The notes: generated by a model not told the origin, from the sequence alone. 64,000 bases of DNA from Granulicella sp. (GCA_027450185.1 DAIDKF010000002.1:53665-117664); one strand, 5' to 3'. Shown: positions 26,847 through 36,289, counted from the first letter of the stretch. Program-made: numbers and translations.

Positions 26847-28520
26847 CTATTCCACAATGGGCCAACCGTCGGAGGTGAAGCCGAGGCGGTTGATGCCGAG
26901 AGTGGGCGTTCCGTTGTTGTTGCCATCGTAGTAGTGGTAGACAATCGTTGGCGTATCGACGCCGTTGACGCTGTCAGTGAACACGCTCTGGCCGCCGGGA
27001 CCGACGATATTGCTATGTGTGCTTAGCAGAATGGTGCCACCGCCCGCGGTGAGGTTGAGGCCGCCGCGATCCACGTAGGGGCCCTGCGGGTTAGTGGAAC
27101 GGCCGACGATGATCCGGTAGGGACTGGTGGCGCTGCAACAGGCATTAATGGAAGCGAAATAGTAGAAGTACTGCGTGCCGTTGAAGATGTAGGGATAGAT
27201 GAAGGACCCTTCTTCCCCCGCACCACGCGCTGCGATGATGGGATAGGTCAAGGACCACGGTGACAAGGGAAGGCCAGTGGCCGGATTCAACTGCATGAGA
27301 TGAATTCCGTCCTGCCAAGATCCGAATGAGAGCCACCAGTTGCCACTGGCGTCGGTGAAGGGATCAGGATCGATGGCGTTCCATGTCGTGGCAGAGTTGA
27401 AGTTCCAATTGCTGCTGGATGGTGCAGGGGCGGTAGCGGCCGTCCATGAAGAGACTACGTATCCCTTATCGGTCCATGGGCCGGAGGGAGTGGTGCTGGT
27501 CGCCAAACCGATGACGGCCTCTGCGCCAGTGGAGGGCTCGTAGGGAACGGCGTAGTAGAGGTAGTACGTGCCACCCGCGGTGAGCAGGCTGGGGGCCCAG
27601 GTATCGACGTTTTTGCCGCTGTTGTCGGAGGGTGGCGTTTGCAGGCCGGACCATGAGGTGAAGTCCGGGCCAATGATGGGGCAACGCTGGTCAGTTGTGA
27701 TCCAGAAGCCACCCTGTGTGACAGTGCAGGCTCCGTAGGGGGTGCTAAGAGTGGTGTAAGTAAACGTTGTCAGATCGGTGGAGTAGGCCATCGTCTGGTG
27801 CGTGCCATAAAGCCAGTAGGTGCCGCTGGGGTCCTTGAGCATGTAGGGGTCATGCACGAAGATGCCGGTCCCGGTGACGGTACGCGGAGCAGGATACGCG
27901 GGCGTAGTGGAGAGGGTAAGCTTCCACTCCTGGCAGGCGCAACCGGTACCGGTGGTGGCGCGCGCGCCCTGGTCGATGACGGCAGAGGAGGTGGTGCCGG
28001 AGTTGCTGTCTTCGAGATAGAGGCTGCTGTTCACGTTCTGGATGAGGTAGTTGCCGTCCGTGAGGAGATAGAACTGCCAGAGGTGGTCGTTGGTGCCGTT
28101 GTCGGCATATTGAAGAGCCACAGAGCCGGCGTCGACGGAGGCATTCATGATGCCCATCACCTGATGGGTAAGAAGGTTTTCCACGTTGTATTGGAGCTGA
28201 TTGGCGCCCATGGGCATGGCGTGCCACATATCGTCGGTGGTGGCGGCGCCGGCACTGGTCTCCTGTGCAAGAGCGGTCCCAGCGACCTGGCTCTGGCCAG
28301 CAATGCCGAGGACCATGCCACTGCTGGCATTGGTGAGGGTGAAGCCATAGGTGTCGCTGATGGATGCCACCTGCCCGTTGTCAGGGGTTCCGGTGTTTTG
28401 ATTACCGCCACCGCTGGAGCCGGTACTGCCGCCGCCACAACCGGCGAGAAGTGCAACGCTGAAGACGGTGAGGGCGAGAGCTAAGGGCAGGGATTCAGAA
28501 TTCTTCGGCCGTGGCAACAT
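26847..28520 (-). CDS. GH43 lipoprotein with ricin-type beta-trefoil domain
   Basis: 557 residues. Signal peptide with lipobox (VALLAGC) followed by a Gly/Ser/Asn-rich tether. A beta-trefoil of the RICIN/CBM13 kind (~55-195) shows QxW-type repeats (DHLWQFYLL, CQEWKLTL) and probably binds sugar. The GH43 propeller starts near residue 215 (IFVHDPYMLKD). It has NAIDPDPFTDASGNWWLSFG and EEGSFIYPYIFNG as the modulator and acid blades, with the Cys pair INACCSATSPY. The ATG at 28520 has GAGGAAG nine bases upstream. It has its own promoter and operator. Substrate most likely alpha-1,5-arabinan; the trefoil would hold the enzyme on the polymer at the cell surface. Confidence 0.9.
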   Translation of the reverse strand: MLPRPKNSESLPLALALTVFSVALLAGCGGGSTGSSGGGNQNTGTPDNGQVASISDTYGFTLTNASSGMVLGIAGQSQVAGTALAQETSAGAATTDDMWHAMPMGANQLQYNVENLLTHQVMGIMNASVDAGSVALQYADNGTNDHLWQFYLLTDGNYLIQNVNSSLYLEDSNSGTTSSAVIDQGARATTGTGCACQEWKLTLSTTPAYPAPRTVTGTGIFVHDPYMLKDPSGTYWLYGTHQTMAYSTDLTTFTYTTLSTPYGACTVTQGGFWITTDQRCPIIGPDFTSWSGLQTPPSDNSGKNVDTWAPSLLTAGGTYYLYYAVPYEPSTGAEAVIGLATSTTPSGPWTDKGYVVSSWTAATAPAPSSSNWNFNSATTWNAIDPDPFTDASGNWWLSFGSWQDGIHLMQLNPATGLPLSPWSLTYPIIAARGAGEEGSFIYPYIFNGTQYFYYFASINACCSATSPYRIIVGRSTNPQGPYVDRGGLNLTAGGGTILLSTHSNIVGPGGQSVFTDSVNGVDTPTIVYHYYDGNNNGTPTLGINRLGFTSDGWPIVE

Positions 28521-28623
28521 ACGGATTCTTCCTCTGTGCGGAACAGGGTTGGAGCATAAATGGGTGAGCAGGCGTAGAGTCACGTGACGGGGTTACGGCA
28601 GATCACCGGAGAGGCTCTGTTCA

Positions 28624-28674
28624 GCAAACGTTTACTCATCAGGAACGATATCTGCTGCACGGAAGAACTGTCAA
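28624..28674 (-). promoter_or_regulatory. Promoter plus LacI-type operator for GH43 at 26847-28520
   Basis: On the minus strand TTGACA (28674-28669), an 18-nt spacer and TATCGT (28650-28645). The dyad GCAAACGTTTACTC (plus-strand 28624-28637) lies at the predicted start of transcription, about 104 nt before the ATG. AAACGTTT is itself a perfect palindrome. Confidence 0.65.
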
Positions 28675-28705
28675 CGAAAAACTGATGGTGATTCGCTGCT
28701 CGAAT

Positions 28706-29848
28706 CTAGGGGTTGTTCCCAGGGGACGATTCGGCCTTGAGCTTCTTCAATTCTTCGAGCGCCCGCTGGGAATCTGTCTTGCGATTAAGCTTCTGATAAA
28801 CACGAACGAGTTCGTAGTAGTCGCTTTGGAGAATAAATTCGGAGGGCGAGTTACCAAGGGCTCGCTCTAACCAGACGACGGCTTCATCATTTTCACCTAG
28901 CTTGGAGAGGCCGAGACCAAGATAAAAATCGGTGGGGGCTGGAGTGGCGTGCGCGTCGACTGCGCGGCGCAGAAACACGATCCCCTGCTGCGGATCTCCG
29001 GTCTCTACCTGAATTTTGCCGAGGTTGAAGAGAGCAATGGGGTCGTTGGGGTGAAGCGTGAGTTCGGTTTGATAAGCGCTGGTCGCTTCAAGTGAATTCC
29101 CAACCTTCTGCTCTTCATCAGCCAGAGCCTCATAGAGGTCGGGGTCCCCGGGCTTAACTTTAATGGCAGCCTTATACTCTTCGATGGCCTTGTCGGGCTC
29201 GTTGGCTTCGGCATCGATTTCGGCCTGGGCGCGATGAAGGTACCAGGAATTGGGATCGATTTTGTAGAGCGCGCGGAAGGCCTGCTGCGCTGCGAGGGTG
29301 TGAGCGCGGACCTGATAGAAGAGGATGTTTGGATCGGTTGGACTGAGTGCAGCAGCCTTGTCGAGTGGGGCGGATGCGTCCTCCGGCTTGCCGGCTTGTA
29401 GTTCGATGATGCCCAGCCAAGTGAGAGCCTCAGTGTTCTTAGGCTGGAGCGCGATCTCCTCTTTGAGTTCAACGATAGCGGGGTCGATAGCGTTCATCTG
29501 GAAGAGTGCGATACCACGGAACATATGCGCGCTGAGGATCTTCGGCTTGAACTCACTTGCCTTGGCGAGAGACTGCGCAGCCTGATCGAGCTTGCCCTGG
29601 CGGAGCTGCGCCATGCCGAGGCCGAGATAAGCGTCAGCAGATCGGGGAGCGATGGTAATCACATGCTGAAAATCCTGCTCTGCTTCGGATGCGTTGCCCT
29701 GCCGCATTGCGAGAGCTCCCTGGTCCATCCAGCGTGCGCTCTGCGTCGAGGTTTGCGAGGCTGCCGGCTGCGGGCTGGCCAAGAGGAAACCGGCGAGCAA
29801 GAGTGGACTCATGGAAAGAACGTTACATCTACCGGGAAAATTCAGCAT
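28706..29848 (-). CDS. Secreted TPR protein
   Basis: 380 residues with signal peptide (~1-31, LLLAGFLLASPQPAASQ). About nine tetratricopeptide helix pairs follow (for example SADAYLGLGMAQLRQGKLDQA, NTEALTWLGIIELQAGKPED, PDLYEALADEEQKVGNSLEA, DPIALFNLGKIQVETGDPQ). No enzymatic domain. The ATG at 29848 has GAGG eight bases upstream. It lies 26 nt downstream of another TPR gene, which in turn follows an Oar-like receptor, making a receptor-TPR-TPR operon. SusD proteins of Bacteroidetes also have TPR cores, so a role as a surface partner of the receptor is plausible; this is inference. A scaffold for envelope proteins is the alternative. Confidence 0.85.
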   Translation of the reverse strand: MLNFPGRCNVLSMSPLLLAGFLLASPQPAASQTSTQSARWMDQGALAMRQGNASEAEQDFQHVITIAPRSADAYLGLGMAQLRQGKLDQAAQSLAKASEFKPKILSAHMFRGIALFQMNAIDPAIVELKEEIALQPKNTEALTWLGIIELQAGKPEDASAPLDKAAALSPTDPNILFYQVRAHTLAAQQAFRALYKIDPNSWYLHRAQAEIDAEANEPDKAIEEYKAAIKVKPGDPDLYEALADEEQKVGNSLEATSAYQTELTLHPNDPIALFNLGKIQVETGDPQQGIVFLRRAVDAHATPAPTDFYLGLGLSKLGENDEAVVWLERALGNSPSEFILQSDYYELVRVYQKLNRKTDSQRALEELKKLKAESSPGNNP

Positions 29849-29874
29849 GCTATGAGCCTCGAGGAGTGGAAGGG

Positions 29875-30909
29875 TCAGGGGTGGTCGCCTGGGCTTAAGA
29901 TTTGCAGCCGGGACGCCGATTGCTTATTGTCCTTATCCGCCAATTCGGCGGCCTTTTGGAGTTCACGCTTTGATTCGTCCGTCTTATTGAGGCGGGCGAG
30001 CGTTAGTCCAAGATAGTAATGGGCGGGTTGATAGTCTGGTGCGGCCTGGATTGCTTTGGTCAGCCACACATCGGCGTTGTCGTACTGCTTGAGTTTGAAG
30101 CAGGCAATGCCTAGTCCAGCGAGCGCACCACCATGTTGCGGATCGCGTTCAAGCGTCTTCTGAAAGTGTATGACGGCTTCGGAGTAGTCGTTCTGGTCAA
30201 GATCGGTCTGGCCAAGCTGATAGTACGCTTCGCTCTGCTGCGGCTGGATGGTAATGGACTGCTGAAACTCCGCGCGAGCTTTATCGAATTGCAGCCCCTG
30301 AAGATATATGCGTCCCAATCCATAGTGCGCAGAGGCATCCAGCGGGCGGGCTCTGAGATAGACCTGCATGTCCTGCTGCGCAACCTGGAGCTGGCCGAGA
30401 TCGAGTTTGACACGTGCCCGGGCATAGAGGACATTGGGCTCATTCGGCTCGATCGACACGAGTTGATCGAGCACTTTATCGGCGTCCTTATATAGATGCA
30501 TCTCGTCTTCGAGAATGCCGAGATCGTAGAGCACTCGGGCGTCATCCGGTTCAACTTTCCGGGCACGCAATAAATCTGCGAGAGCATTGTCCATGTTGCC
30601 GGCGGCGCGGGCACTCAGAGCAAGATGCTCGGTGCTCGTGGACATCCCCTCTCTGGCAACGGCGTCGGAAGGATTGGCTTGCAGGATTTGCTCGTAGAGA
30701 TCGCGGGCCTGGGCGAAGTCTCCTGTAGTTTGCAGCCGCTGAGCCTGGACGAGGCGATCCTGTGGTGGCAATGTTGACGCGAACTGACCACTTGCGACCA
30801 CCGCAATCAAGAGTAAGGTTCCAGCCAACGTAGCTCCTACGAGCCCGATTTTAGCGACGAATGCATCCAATGGGCAACCCAGTAGGGACTTGTAGCGACG
30901 AAAGGCCAA
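29875..30909 (-). CDS. Exported or membrane-anchored TPR protein
   Basis: Up to 344 residues. A hydrophobic stretch (IGLVGATLAGTLLLIAVVA) near the N-terminus acts as signal peptide or anchor. About eight TPR units follow (SEAYYQLGQTDLDQNDYSEA, GALAGLGIACFKLKQYDNA, YQPAHYYLGLTLARLNKTDE and others). The start is uncertain. The full frame opens with TTG at 30909, but that codon lies inside a strong hairpin and has no ribosome-binding site. TTG at 30870 leaves a normal signal sequence (DAFVAKIGLVG), and TTG at 30828 has AGGAG six bases upstream. Middle gene of the receptor-TPR-TPR operon, 49 nt after the receptor stop. Confidence 0.82.
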   Translation of the reverse strand: MAFRRYKSLLGCPLDAFVAKIGLVGATLAGTLLLIAVVASGQFASTLPPQDRLVQAQRLQTTGDFAQARDLYEQILQANPSDAVAREGMSTSTEHLALSARAAGNMDNALADLLRARKVEPDDARVLYDLGILEDEMHLYKDADKVLDQLVSIEPNEPNVLYARARVKLDLGQLQVAQQDMQVYLRARPLDASAHYGLGRIYLQGLQFDKARAEFQQSITIQPQQSEAYYQLGQTDLDQNDYSEAVIHFQKTLERDPQHGGALAGLGIACFKLKQYDNADVWLTKAIQAAPDYQPAHYYLGLTLARLNKTDESKRELQKAAELADKDNKQSASRLQILSPGDHP

Positions 30910-30931
30910 GCGCTAGCTTGACCTTTCGTCG
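30896..30931. other. Strong stem-loop between receptor gene and TPR genes
   Basis: CGACGAAAGG (30896-30905) pairs perfectly with CCTTTCGTCG (30922-30931). After one c/a mismatch, CAAGC pairs with GCTTG around a GCTA loop: 15 of 16 stem positions paired. On the transcribed minus strand no U-run follows, so it is not a classical terminator. It sits between the receptor stop (30959) and the TPR gene, where it could protect the upstream mRNA from decay or set the level of the downstream genes. Confidence 0.7.
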
Positions 30932-30958
30932 AGAAGGAAAGAAGGTTCGTACAGGCAG

Positions 30959-33900
30959 CTAGAAGTTGATCCTCCCAGTCACCTGCATGTTTCTTGGACC
31001 ATAGTCGGTGCCAGTTGGAATTCCGAATCCTGTCGCCTGGAATGAATCGGCAGGCTGGAAGTCCGGCAGAGCCATGCGATGGCGATTGAGAACGTCGAAC
31101 GCCTCAAGCTTCAGTTGGAAGCTTAACTTCTTCGGAAGGGCGAAGTTCTTGATCAGACTCACGTCTTCTGCGTTGTAGCGCGGGCCAGTTACCGCCTCCG
31201 TCTCGCGGGGAAGATTGCCAAATTGGAAGGGGACCGAAGAGCAGAAGTTCCCTACCGCCTGGTTACCGCAATCCAGCGTGTACGGCCGTGCCCAGCCTGG
31301 GCCCTCGCGGTTCTCATCGACAAAGGCTGCATTCTCCATGGACACACCGGGATCGGTGGGGCCGTTGGTGCCAGCAACTCTATAGGCCGGCTTGAACCAC
31401 GACTCTCCATTGAAGACGCTGGGACCGTTCTTGTTTGCCTTGTATGCAGCGCTAGCAAAGGATCTACCACCGTTTGAGGCCGGTCCTGCGTCATAGGTCA
31501 TGCAGTTCTGATAATAGGGAATGCCTGAAGCGCATCCGAAGCCAATAGGTTGACCACTCTGGTAGCGTTGAATCGCGCCCACCTGCCATCCTCCAATCAA
31601 GAGATCGAGGGCAGTGTTGTTATGCAAGTACCTTCGGCCTTTGCCAAAAGGCAACTCATACAGATAACTCAGTGAGAATTGTTGTGGAGTATTCTGAGCG
31701 CTGACCGCCTTGTCCAGCTTCAAGTTACCTGAGCCCTGTCCCTGTTCCAGTTGATTACCAGACACATAGCTGAACGGAATGGTGGAGTCCGCATCCGTGA
31801 TCGCCTTGGACCATGTATAAGAGGCTTGCAGATTGAAGCCTTGACGGAAGCGCCGCTCCAGGGACACCACCATGGCCTCATAGGTAGAGTGGCCTAGATT
31901 TTCCAGGCAGCAATCCCCCTGAATGTAGTCGTACTGAGGGAAGGGCCGCAGCGCCTGACCGAGTTCGCCCTCGAAGCTTGCATACGGAGCATTTACACCA
32001 GAGTTAGCGCCACCAAGCGGAATGAAGTAGGAGGAGTTGTTGAGATGGTCGCCCATGGCGAAGTACTTGGGGTCAATATTGTTAATATTTGAAAGGTCTC
32101 CACTACGCAGATTCTGCGCGGCCTGACCGATGTACCCGATACTCAGGATCAGATCCTGTGCCAATTGATCCTGAAGTTGCAGACTCCAGTTGCTGGTCAT
32201 CGAGGGCCTGCCGTCCTTGGGTAGAATCACTTCGCCGCCCACGGCATCGAAGCTGCCCGGACCATTTACCGCGGTAAGCTGGGTCGGATCCGTGCTCGGT
32301 GCGTAACTTACACTCGGGAAGCCGACGTTCGAGTTGGTAGGATCTGCGGCGGAAGTGGCATCCAGGCGGAAGGCGGGCGTGAAGGCTCCGCCGGTCGTCG
32401 GCGTCTGGCCGAGGAAGAAGTCGCGAGACTGGTTGAACCCGAAGGCCATGGCGCCGCCAAAGTCGTTGTACTGGAGCGGACCATAGATGATGGCCCCACC
32501 GCCACGTAGTACGAGCTTGTTGTTCGTTCCCGGAAGCACATAGGAGAAGCCGATGCGAGGTGCAACATCCTTATACCAGGTGTCCGCCCACGCAGTGTTG
32601 CAATTACAGTTCGTTCCGAAGACGAGTGCACCGGGTAGCCCGCCCGCAGCAGCATCGGGTGCGGTAAGGCTCAGCTCCGATGTCCTGTTCTGGGCCTCGT
32701 GACGTGGCGCATCAACGTCGTAGCGTACTCCAAGGTTGAGGGTGAGGTTATTGCCGAACTTCATATCATCTTCAAAGAAGCCCGCGATATAGTGCGAGTT
32801 CCAGCGCGGACGATCGTTGAAGACGGCTTGACTGCCATTGCCTACATCACCCACCAGGAAGCTGGCGAACGGATTGCCGGAGCCGCAGCAGGTGTTGCTT
32901 ACACCGGCCGTCTGATCGCGATAGAAGTTGAACGCGTCCTGGTTGTAGTTGATGACGGAATATTGCTGGAAGCGCACGTCCACGCCGACCTTGATGCTGT
33001 TCCTGCCCTTTTCCCAGCTCACAATGTCATTGATGCGGATTCCGTTATCAATGTTGTCGCCATTCTGCTGTTGTCCCCAGGAGGAAGGTGCGTCCGGACT
33101 GGGGAAGTTGATGACAGGGAAGAAGGTCGAGTGATCGTTTGCAACACCCGCAGAGGTGGCCGTCAATGACGATCCGAGCGTTTCTCCGAGATTGACACTA
33201 TTGGTGCGGTTATATCCGAGGTTGACGTGATTCAAAAGCGTTGGGGTAAAGCTATAGTCCCAGCCAGCCCGCGAATAGTGTGTCGTGAAGGTCTGGATAA
33301 AACCGCTGTTATTGAATGGCTCAGGGAAATCGGGAGCAGCCGTCAATTTGTAGTTCTGCCGCGTGCTGTACGTAGCAAAGACCTTGCTCTTTTCAGAGAA
33401 GTTTTGATCGATGCGAATGGTATAGGTCGTGTTGGTGTTTGGCGCGACCGCTGCGTAGGAATAGTTCCCTGTGTAGCCAAATACGTCCGTAGACAGCGGC
33501 GTCTGGTTGGGAAGAGGCAAACCTGAGAATAGCTTCTGCGCAGCCGTACTGAAGCTGGTACTTGGAACCGAGTCGTTCAGGTAAGGCGTCCGGCAGAACA
33601 CACCAGGGCTGTTTTGAGTTCCCGTGGTGGGGTCATATATCTGGTTGAACAGAACGGGTTGGCCTGTGCAAGGATCGACGAGGACGTTATACGGAATGCC
33701 CGGTACGGTTGTTCCACCCGGGACAGGGCCGCCGAGAATGTCGTTGAAGTTGCCTGTCCGCTCAGCCGCGGTCGGAACGGTGGACACGATGACCTGACCC
33801 AGATGAAGTTGATACTTCTCCCAGGCGAAGAAGAAGAAGGTGCGGTCCTTGCCGTTATAAAGGAAGGGAATACGAACCGGTCCGCCAAACGTCCCGCCAT

Positions 33901-34822
33901 AATCGTACTTGCTGTCCTGCGGCTTGCTATAGGCGCAATTGACTTCGGAGACACCAACGCAGTTCAACGCCTTATAACCGTCATTGAACCAGCTGTTCGC
34001 ATCGAAGATTCTGTTCTTGACGATCGCGTATCCGGTTCCATGATAAAGATTCGTTCCGGATTTCACAGTGAAGCTCTCGATGCCCGAAGTAGTGCGCCCG
34101 AACTCTGCGGACGGAGTCGACGTTGTGACCTTGAACTCCTGCAAGGCTTCAATGGAAGGCGACGTCTCGTCGAACGACGACCCATTCTCACTGCGCTGGA
34201 TGCTGGCGCCGTCGAGAAGGACCTCAGCACCATAGGCTTGCCCACCGCTAAGCCGGGAGAAGAACACGCCGTTGCCAGTATTGCCCGAGGTGCCCGTGCC
34301 CGGTCCCGTCGTACCCGGCAGCAGAAAGACGAATGTTTCCGGAGAGCGCAGCCCACCCACGCCCGAGGCCAGCGACAAGGGCAGATCTTCGATCTGCTTG
34401 TTCGAAACCGTTCCACCGATGTCCGACGTCTCTGTTTCGAGGCGTAATCCGCTGGCATCAACGGTGACATTCTCGGACTCCGAACCGACCTTGAGCATTA
34501 TATTGAGCGCCGTTGTACTGTTGATGGTGATCTGTACGCCGGTATCGACAGCAGATGCAAAACCTGGAGCAGTCGTAGTCACCGTATAGCTTCCTACTGG
34601 AAGCTCAGTGAACTTGTAATCGCCCGAAGAGGTGGAAACTGTCTGGCTCTTCGCCCCGGTCGCAGAGTCCACAACCAGGACCTTAGCGCCCGGGATGACC
34701 GCCCCCGTTGTGTCGGCCACTGTGCCGCCCAGGGCACCGCGGGTGGATTGTGCATAGGTCGACGAGACGAGAGCGAAGACGATCGTCAGCGTCAAAGTAC
34801 AGATTCTTCCAAAACTCTTCAT
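30959..34822 (-). CDS. Oar-like TonB-dependent receptor (CarboxypepD_reg-like N-terminal domain)
   Basis: 1,287 residues. Signal peptide 1-24 (MKSFGRICTLTLTIVFALVS, cleavage after TYA). The CarboxypepD_reg domain at ~28-115 contains GTVADTTGAVIPGAKVLVVD and SGDYKFTELPVGSYTV. A plug follows (DIGGTVSNKQIEDLPLS, RTTSGIESFTVKSGTN), then the barrel (GKDRTFFFFAWEKYQ, NFSEKSKVFATYSTRQNY). The protein ends GRINF with a terminal Phe, as usual for outer-membrane barrels. The ATG at 34822 has AGGAG six bases upstream. Likely importer of glycan oligomers: it heads an operon with two TPR genes and carries the same promoter/operator arrangement as the arabinan hydrolases. No separate SusD gene is seen. Confidence 0.9.
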   Translation of the reverse strand: MKSFGRICTLTLTIVFALVSSTYAQSTRGALGGTVADTTGAVIPGAKVLVVDSATGAKSQTVSTSSGDYKFTELPVGSYTVTTTAPGFASAVDTGVQITINSTTALNIMLKVGSESENVTVDASGLRLETETSDIGGTVSNKQIEDLPLSLASGVGGLRSPETFVFLLPGTTGPGTGTSGNTGNGVFFSRLSGGQAYGAEVLLDGASIQRSENGSSFDETSPSIEALQEFKVTTSTPSAEFGRTTSGIESFTVKSGTNLYHGTGYAIVKNRIFDANSWFNDGYKALNCVGVSEVNCAYSKPQDSKYDYGGTFGGPVRIPFLYNGKDRTFFFFAWEKYQLHLGQVIVSTVPTAAERTGNFNDILGGPVPGGTTVPGIPYNVLVDPCTGQPVLFNQIYDPTTGTQNSPGVFCRTPYLNDSVPSTSFSTAAQKLFSGLPLPNQTPLSTDVFGYTGNYSYAAVAPNTNTTYTIRIDQNFSEKSKVFATYSTRQNYKLTAAPDFPEPFNNSGFIQTFTTHYSRAGWDYSFTPTLLNHVNLGYNRTNSVNLGETLGSSLTATSAGVANDHSTFFPVINFPSPDAPSSWGQQQNGDNIDNGIRINDIVSWEKGRNSIKVGVDVRFQQYSVINYNQDAFNFYRDQTAGVSNTCCGSGNPFASFLVGDVGNGSQAVFNDRPRWNSHYIAGFFEDDMKFGNNLTLNLGVRYDVDAPRHEAQNRTSELSLTAPDAAAGGLPGALVFGTNCNCNTAWADTWYKDVAPRIGFSYVLPGTNNKLVLRGGGAIIYGPLQYNDFGGAMAFGFNQSRDFFLGQTPTTGGAFTPAFRLDATSAADPTNSNVGFPSVSYAPSTDPTQLTAVNGPGSFDAVGGEVILPKDGRPSMTSNWSLQLQDQLAQDLILSIGYIGQAAQNLRSGDLSNINNIDPKYFAMGDHLNNSSYFIPLGGANSGVNAPYASFEGELGQALRPFPQYDYIQGDCCLENLGHSTYEAMVVSLERRFRQGFNLQASYTWSKAITDADSTIPFSYVSGNQLEQGQGSGNLKLDKAVSAQNTPQQFSLSYLYELPFGKGRRYLHNNTALDLLIGGWQVGAIQRYQSGQPIGFGCASGIPYYQNCMTYDAGPASNGGRSFASAAYKANKNGPSVFNGESWFKPAYRVAGTNGPTDPGVSMENAAFVDENREGPGWARPYTLDCGNQAVGNFCSSVPFQFGNLPRETEAVTGPRYNAEDVSLIKNFALPKKLSFQLKLEAFDVLNRHRMALPDFQPADSFQATGFGIPTGTDYGPRNMQVTGRINF

Positions 34823-35182
34823 GAGGCACTCCTGAAAGTGGTACGGAATTGCAATTTAAAGCTGCCTGCTTCGACGTGGAACCGGATTCATCCACCTGAT
34901 CCATGCAGGGGAGCGGAAACCGATCCGTCAAACTCAGAACGTCTGGCTTCAAGGGGAAACAGATTTCAAGGGGAACCGGGGAAGCGTTTACTCAATTGCG
35001 GTGACAGCTCTTCCTTGGAATCGTGGTGAAGCATATCCCACTGAAAAGAGCGCTGTCAAGAAAAAATCAATCGAATGGTTGAGGCAAAGATCGATCTCGC
35101 GAAGCGCTTCAGATATCGGCACTTTCGCTGGGGTGTTTTCCAGGAAGCATGGAGGATACATTCACCACGTACAGAGACAAAT
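34823..35182. other. Intergenic regulatory region upstream of the receptor gene
   Basis: 360 nt between the minus-strand receptor and the minus-strand TPR gene that ends at 35183. It holds the promoter and operator listed at 34981-35059. No other element or credible small gene seen; the plus-strand open frames have no ribosome-binding sites. Confidence 0.55.
34981..35059 (-). promoter_or_regulatory. Promoter plus LacI-type operator for receptor-TPR-TPR operon
   Basis: On the minus strand TTGACA (35059-35054), an 18-nt spacer and TATGCT (35035-35030). The dyad GAAGCGTTTACTC (34981-34993) lies about 30 nt beyond the expected start of transcription and 159 nt before the ATG. A repressor there would act as a road-block. 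Confidence 0.6.
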
Positions 35183-36172
35183 TTAATTGGGTGAGGGTGT
35201 GGAATGATATCCGCTCAGCGCTGCAGAGCGGGCGAACTCGACCTTTGCCTTTTGCTCTTCGCCCTCTGCGCGATAGACCCTGCCCAGGAGAAAATGCAGA
35301 GCGGGATTCTGCGGACTCAAGGCAATGGCCTGCTCAAACTGCTGCTGGGCGTTCCCAAGCTGGTTGAGTTGCAGGTAGAGGTGGCCGAGTTGTTCCCTTA
35401 TCGCTGGATCACGCGGCGCAATCGCAACGGCCTGAGTCAGCAGGCCCTGAGCTTCGGTCAACTTTCCTTGATGCAAGAGCGCAATGCCCAGATTGAGCAG
35501 TGGCTGCTCGCTGGGGTGCGGGCTGTCCTGCTGCCAGGCGATCGCGTTGCGGTAGGCCGCTGCTGCGTCGGCACTACGATTGAGCCCTTCGTACGCTAAT
35601 CCAAGGTTATTTTCCGCTTTGACGCTGCGAGGAGACAGCACCAGAGCACGCTCGAAGCAGTCCGCAGCATCCTGAAAACGTTGCTGCGAGTACCGGATAC
35701 GACCGAGGCCATACCATCCTTCGGGGTCTTTCGGGTTCATCTGTATAGACAGCATCATCCAGTGATCCGCATCGGAGAGATCGCTGAGCAAGGCATAATC
35801 CTTGGCAACGTTCTGTAGATCGACGGCACTGGGATGCTGGATGGCGGCCGCGCGCGTGTACTCGGCCAGGGAGTCTTTTGGATCATCCATGCGAAGCAAG
35901 CAGTAGGCCAGCATGGTGTGAGCGGGGGCGGAGCGGTTCTCCGTCCGCAGGAAGAGCCGAAGCGCCGCAGCGGCTTGTGAGAACTGCTCGGCATCCATGA
36001 GGTTTCGGGCTGCTTGCAGGGTGCTCTCATTCGCCTGTCCCTTTGGCAACGGAGCATCTGGAGTCTGTGAAAAAACAGGGCTCACAGCGCACAGCGCAAG
36101 GACCGCAGCGGCGACCGCAGCGGCGCACCCGCACCGGCAGCGGACGAGAACGATGGCAGTGAAGCGGTTCAA
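35183..36172 (-). CDS. Secreted TPR protein
   Basis: 329 residues from the preferred TTG at 36172. GGAGGG lies upstream of it at the right distance; an ATG at 36193 would put that ribosome-binding site inside the gene, and the open frame itself reaches 36238. The signal peptide is AAAVAAAVLALCAVSPVFSQ. About seven TPR units follow (PEGWYGLGRIRYSQQRFQDA, SVKAENNLGLAYEGLNRSAD, PAIREQLGHLYLQLNQLGNA, PALHFLLGRVYRAEGEEQKA). It is divergent from the FG-GAP/cytochrome operon at 36340 and may share its regulatory region, which carries an operator-like dyad. Partner unknown. Confidence 0.8.
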   Translation of the reverse strand: MNRFTAIVLVRCRCGCAAAVAAAVLALCAVSPVFSQTPDAPLPKGQANESTLQAARNLMDAEQFSQAAAALRLFLRTENRSAPAHTMLAYCLLRMDDPKDSLAEYTRAAAIQHPSAVDLQNVAKDYALLSDLSDADHWMMLSIQMNPKDPEGWYGLGRIRYSQQRFQDAADCFERALVLSPRSVKAENNLGLAYEGLNRSADAAAAYRNAIAWQQDSPHPSEQPLLNLGIALLHQGKLTEAQGLLTQAVAIAPRDPAIREQLGHLYLQLNQLGNAQQQFEQAIALSPQNPALHFLLGRVYRAEGEEQKAKVEFARSAALSGYHSTPSPN

Positions 36173-36289
36173 ATAGCAGGTCCCTCCGACCATTTCCGGG
36201 CGCGGCGTATGAAGTCCGTCCGTTGAGTCAACAGGCAACAGTCAGGATGGATTATAGAGGGGTTCATGCCAGTACATAGAATCGTGTAG

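Noticed and set aside
33614..34447. 277-codon plus-strand open frame opposite the receptor gene
   Set aside because: Antisense shadow; the receptor reading on the minus strand is continuous and has a signal peptide and ribosome-binding site.
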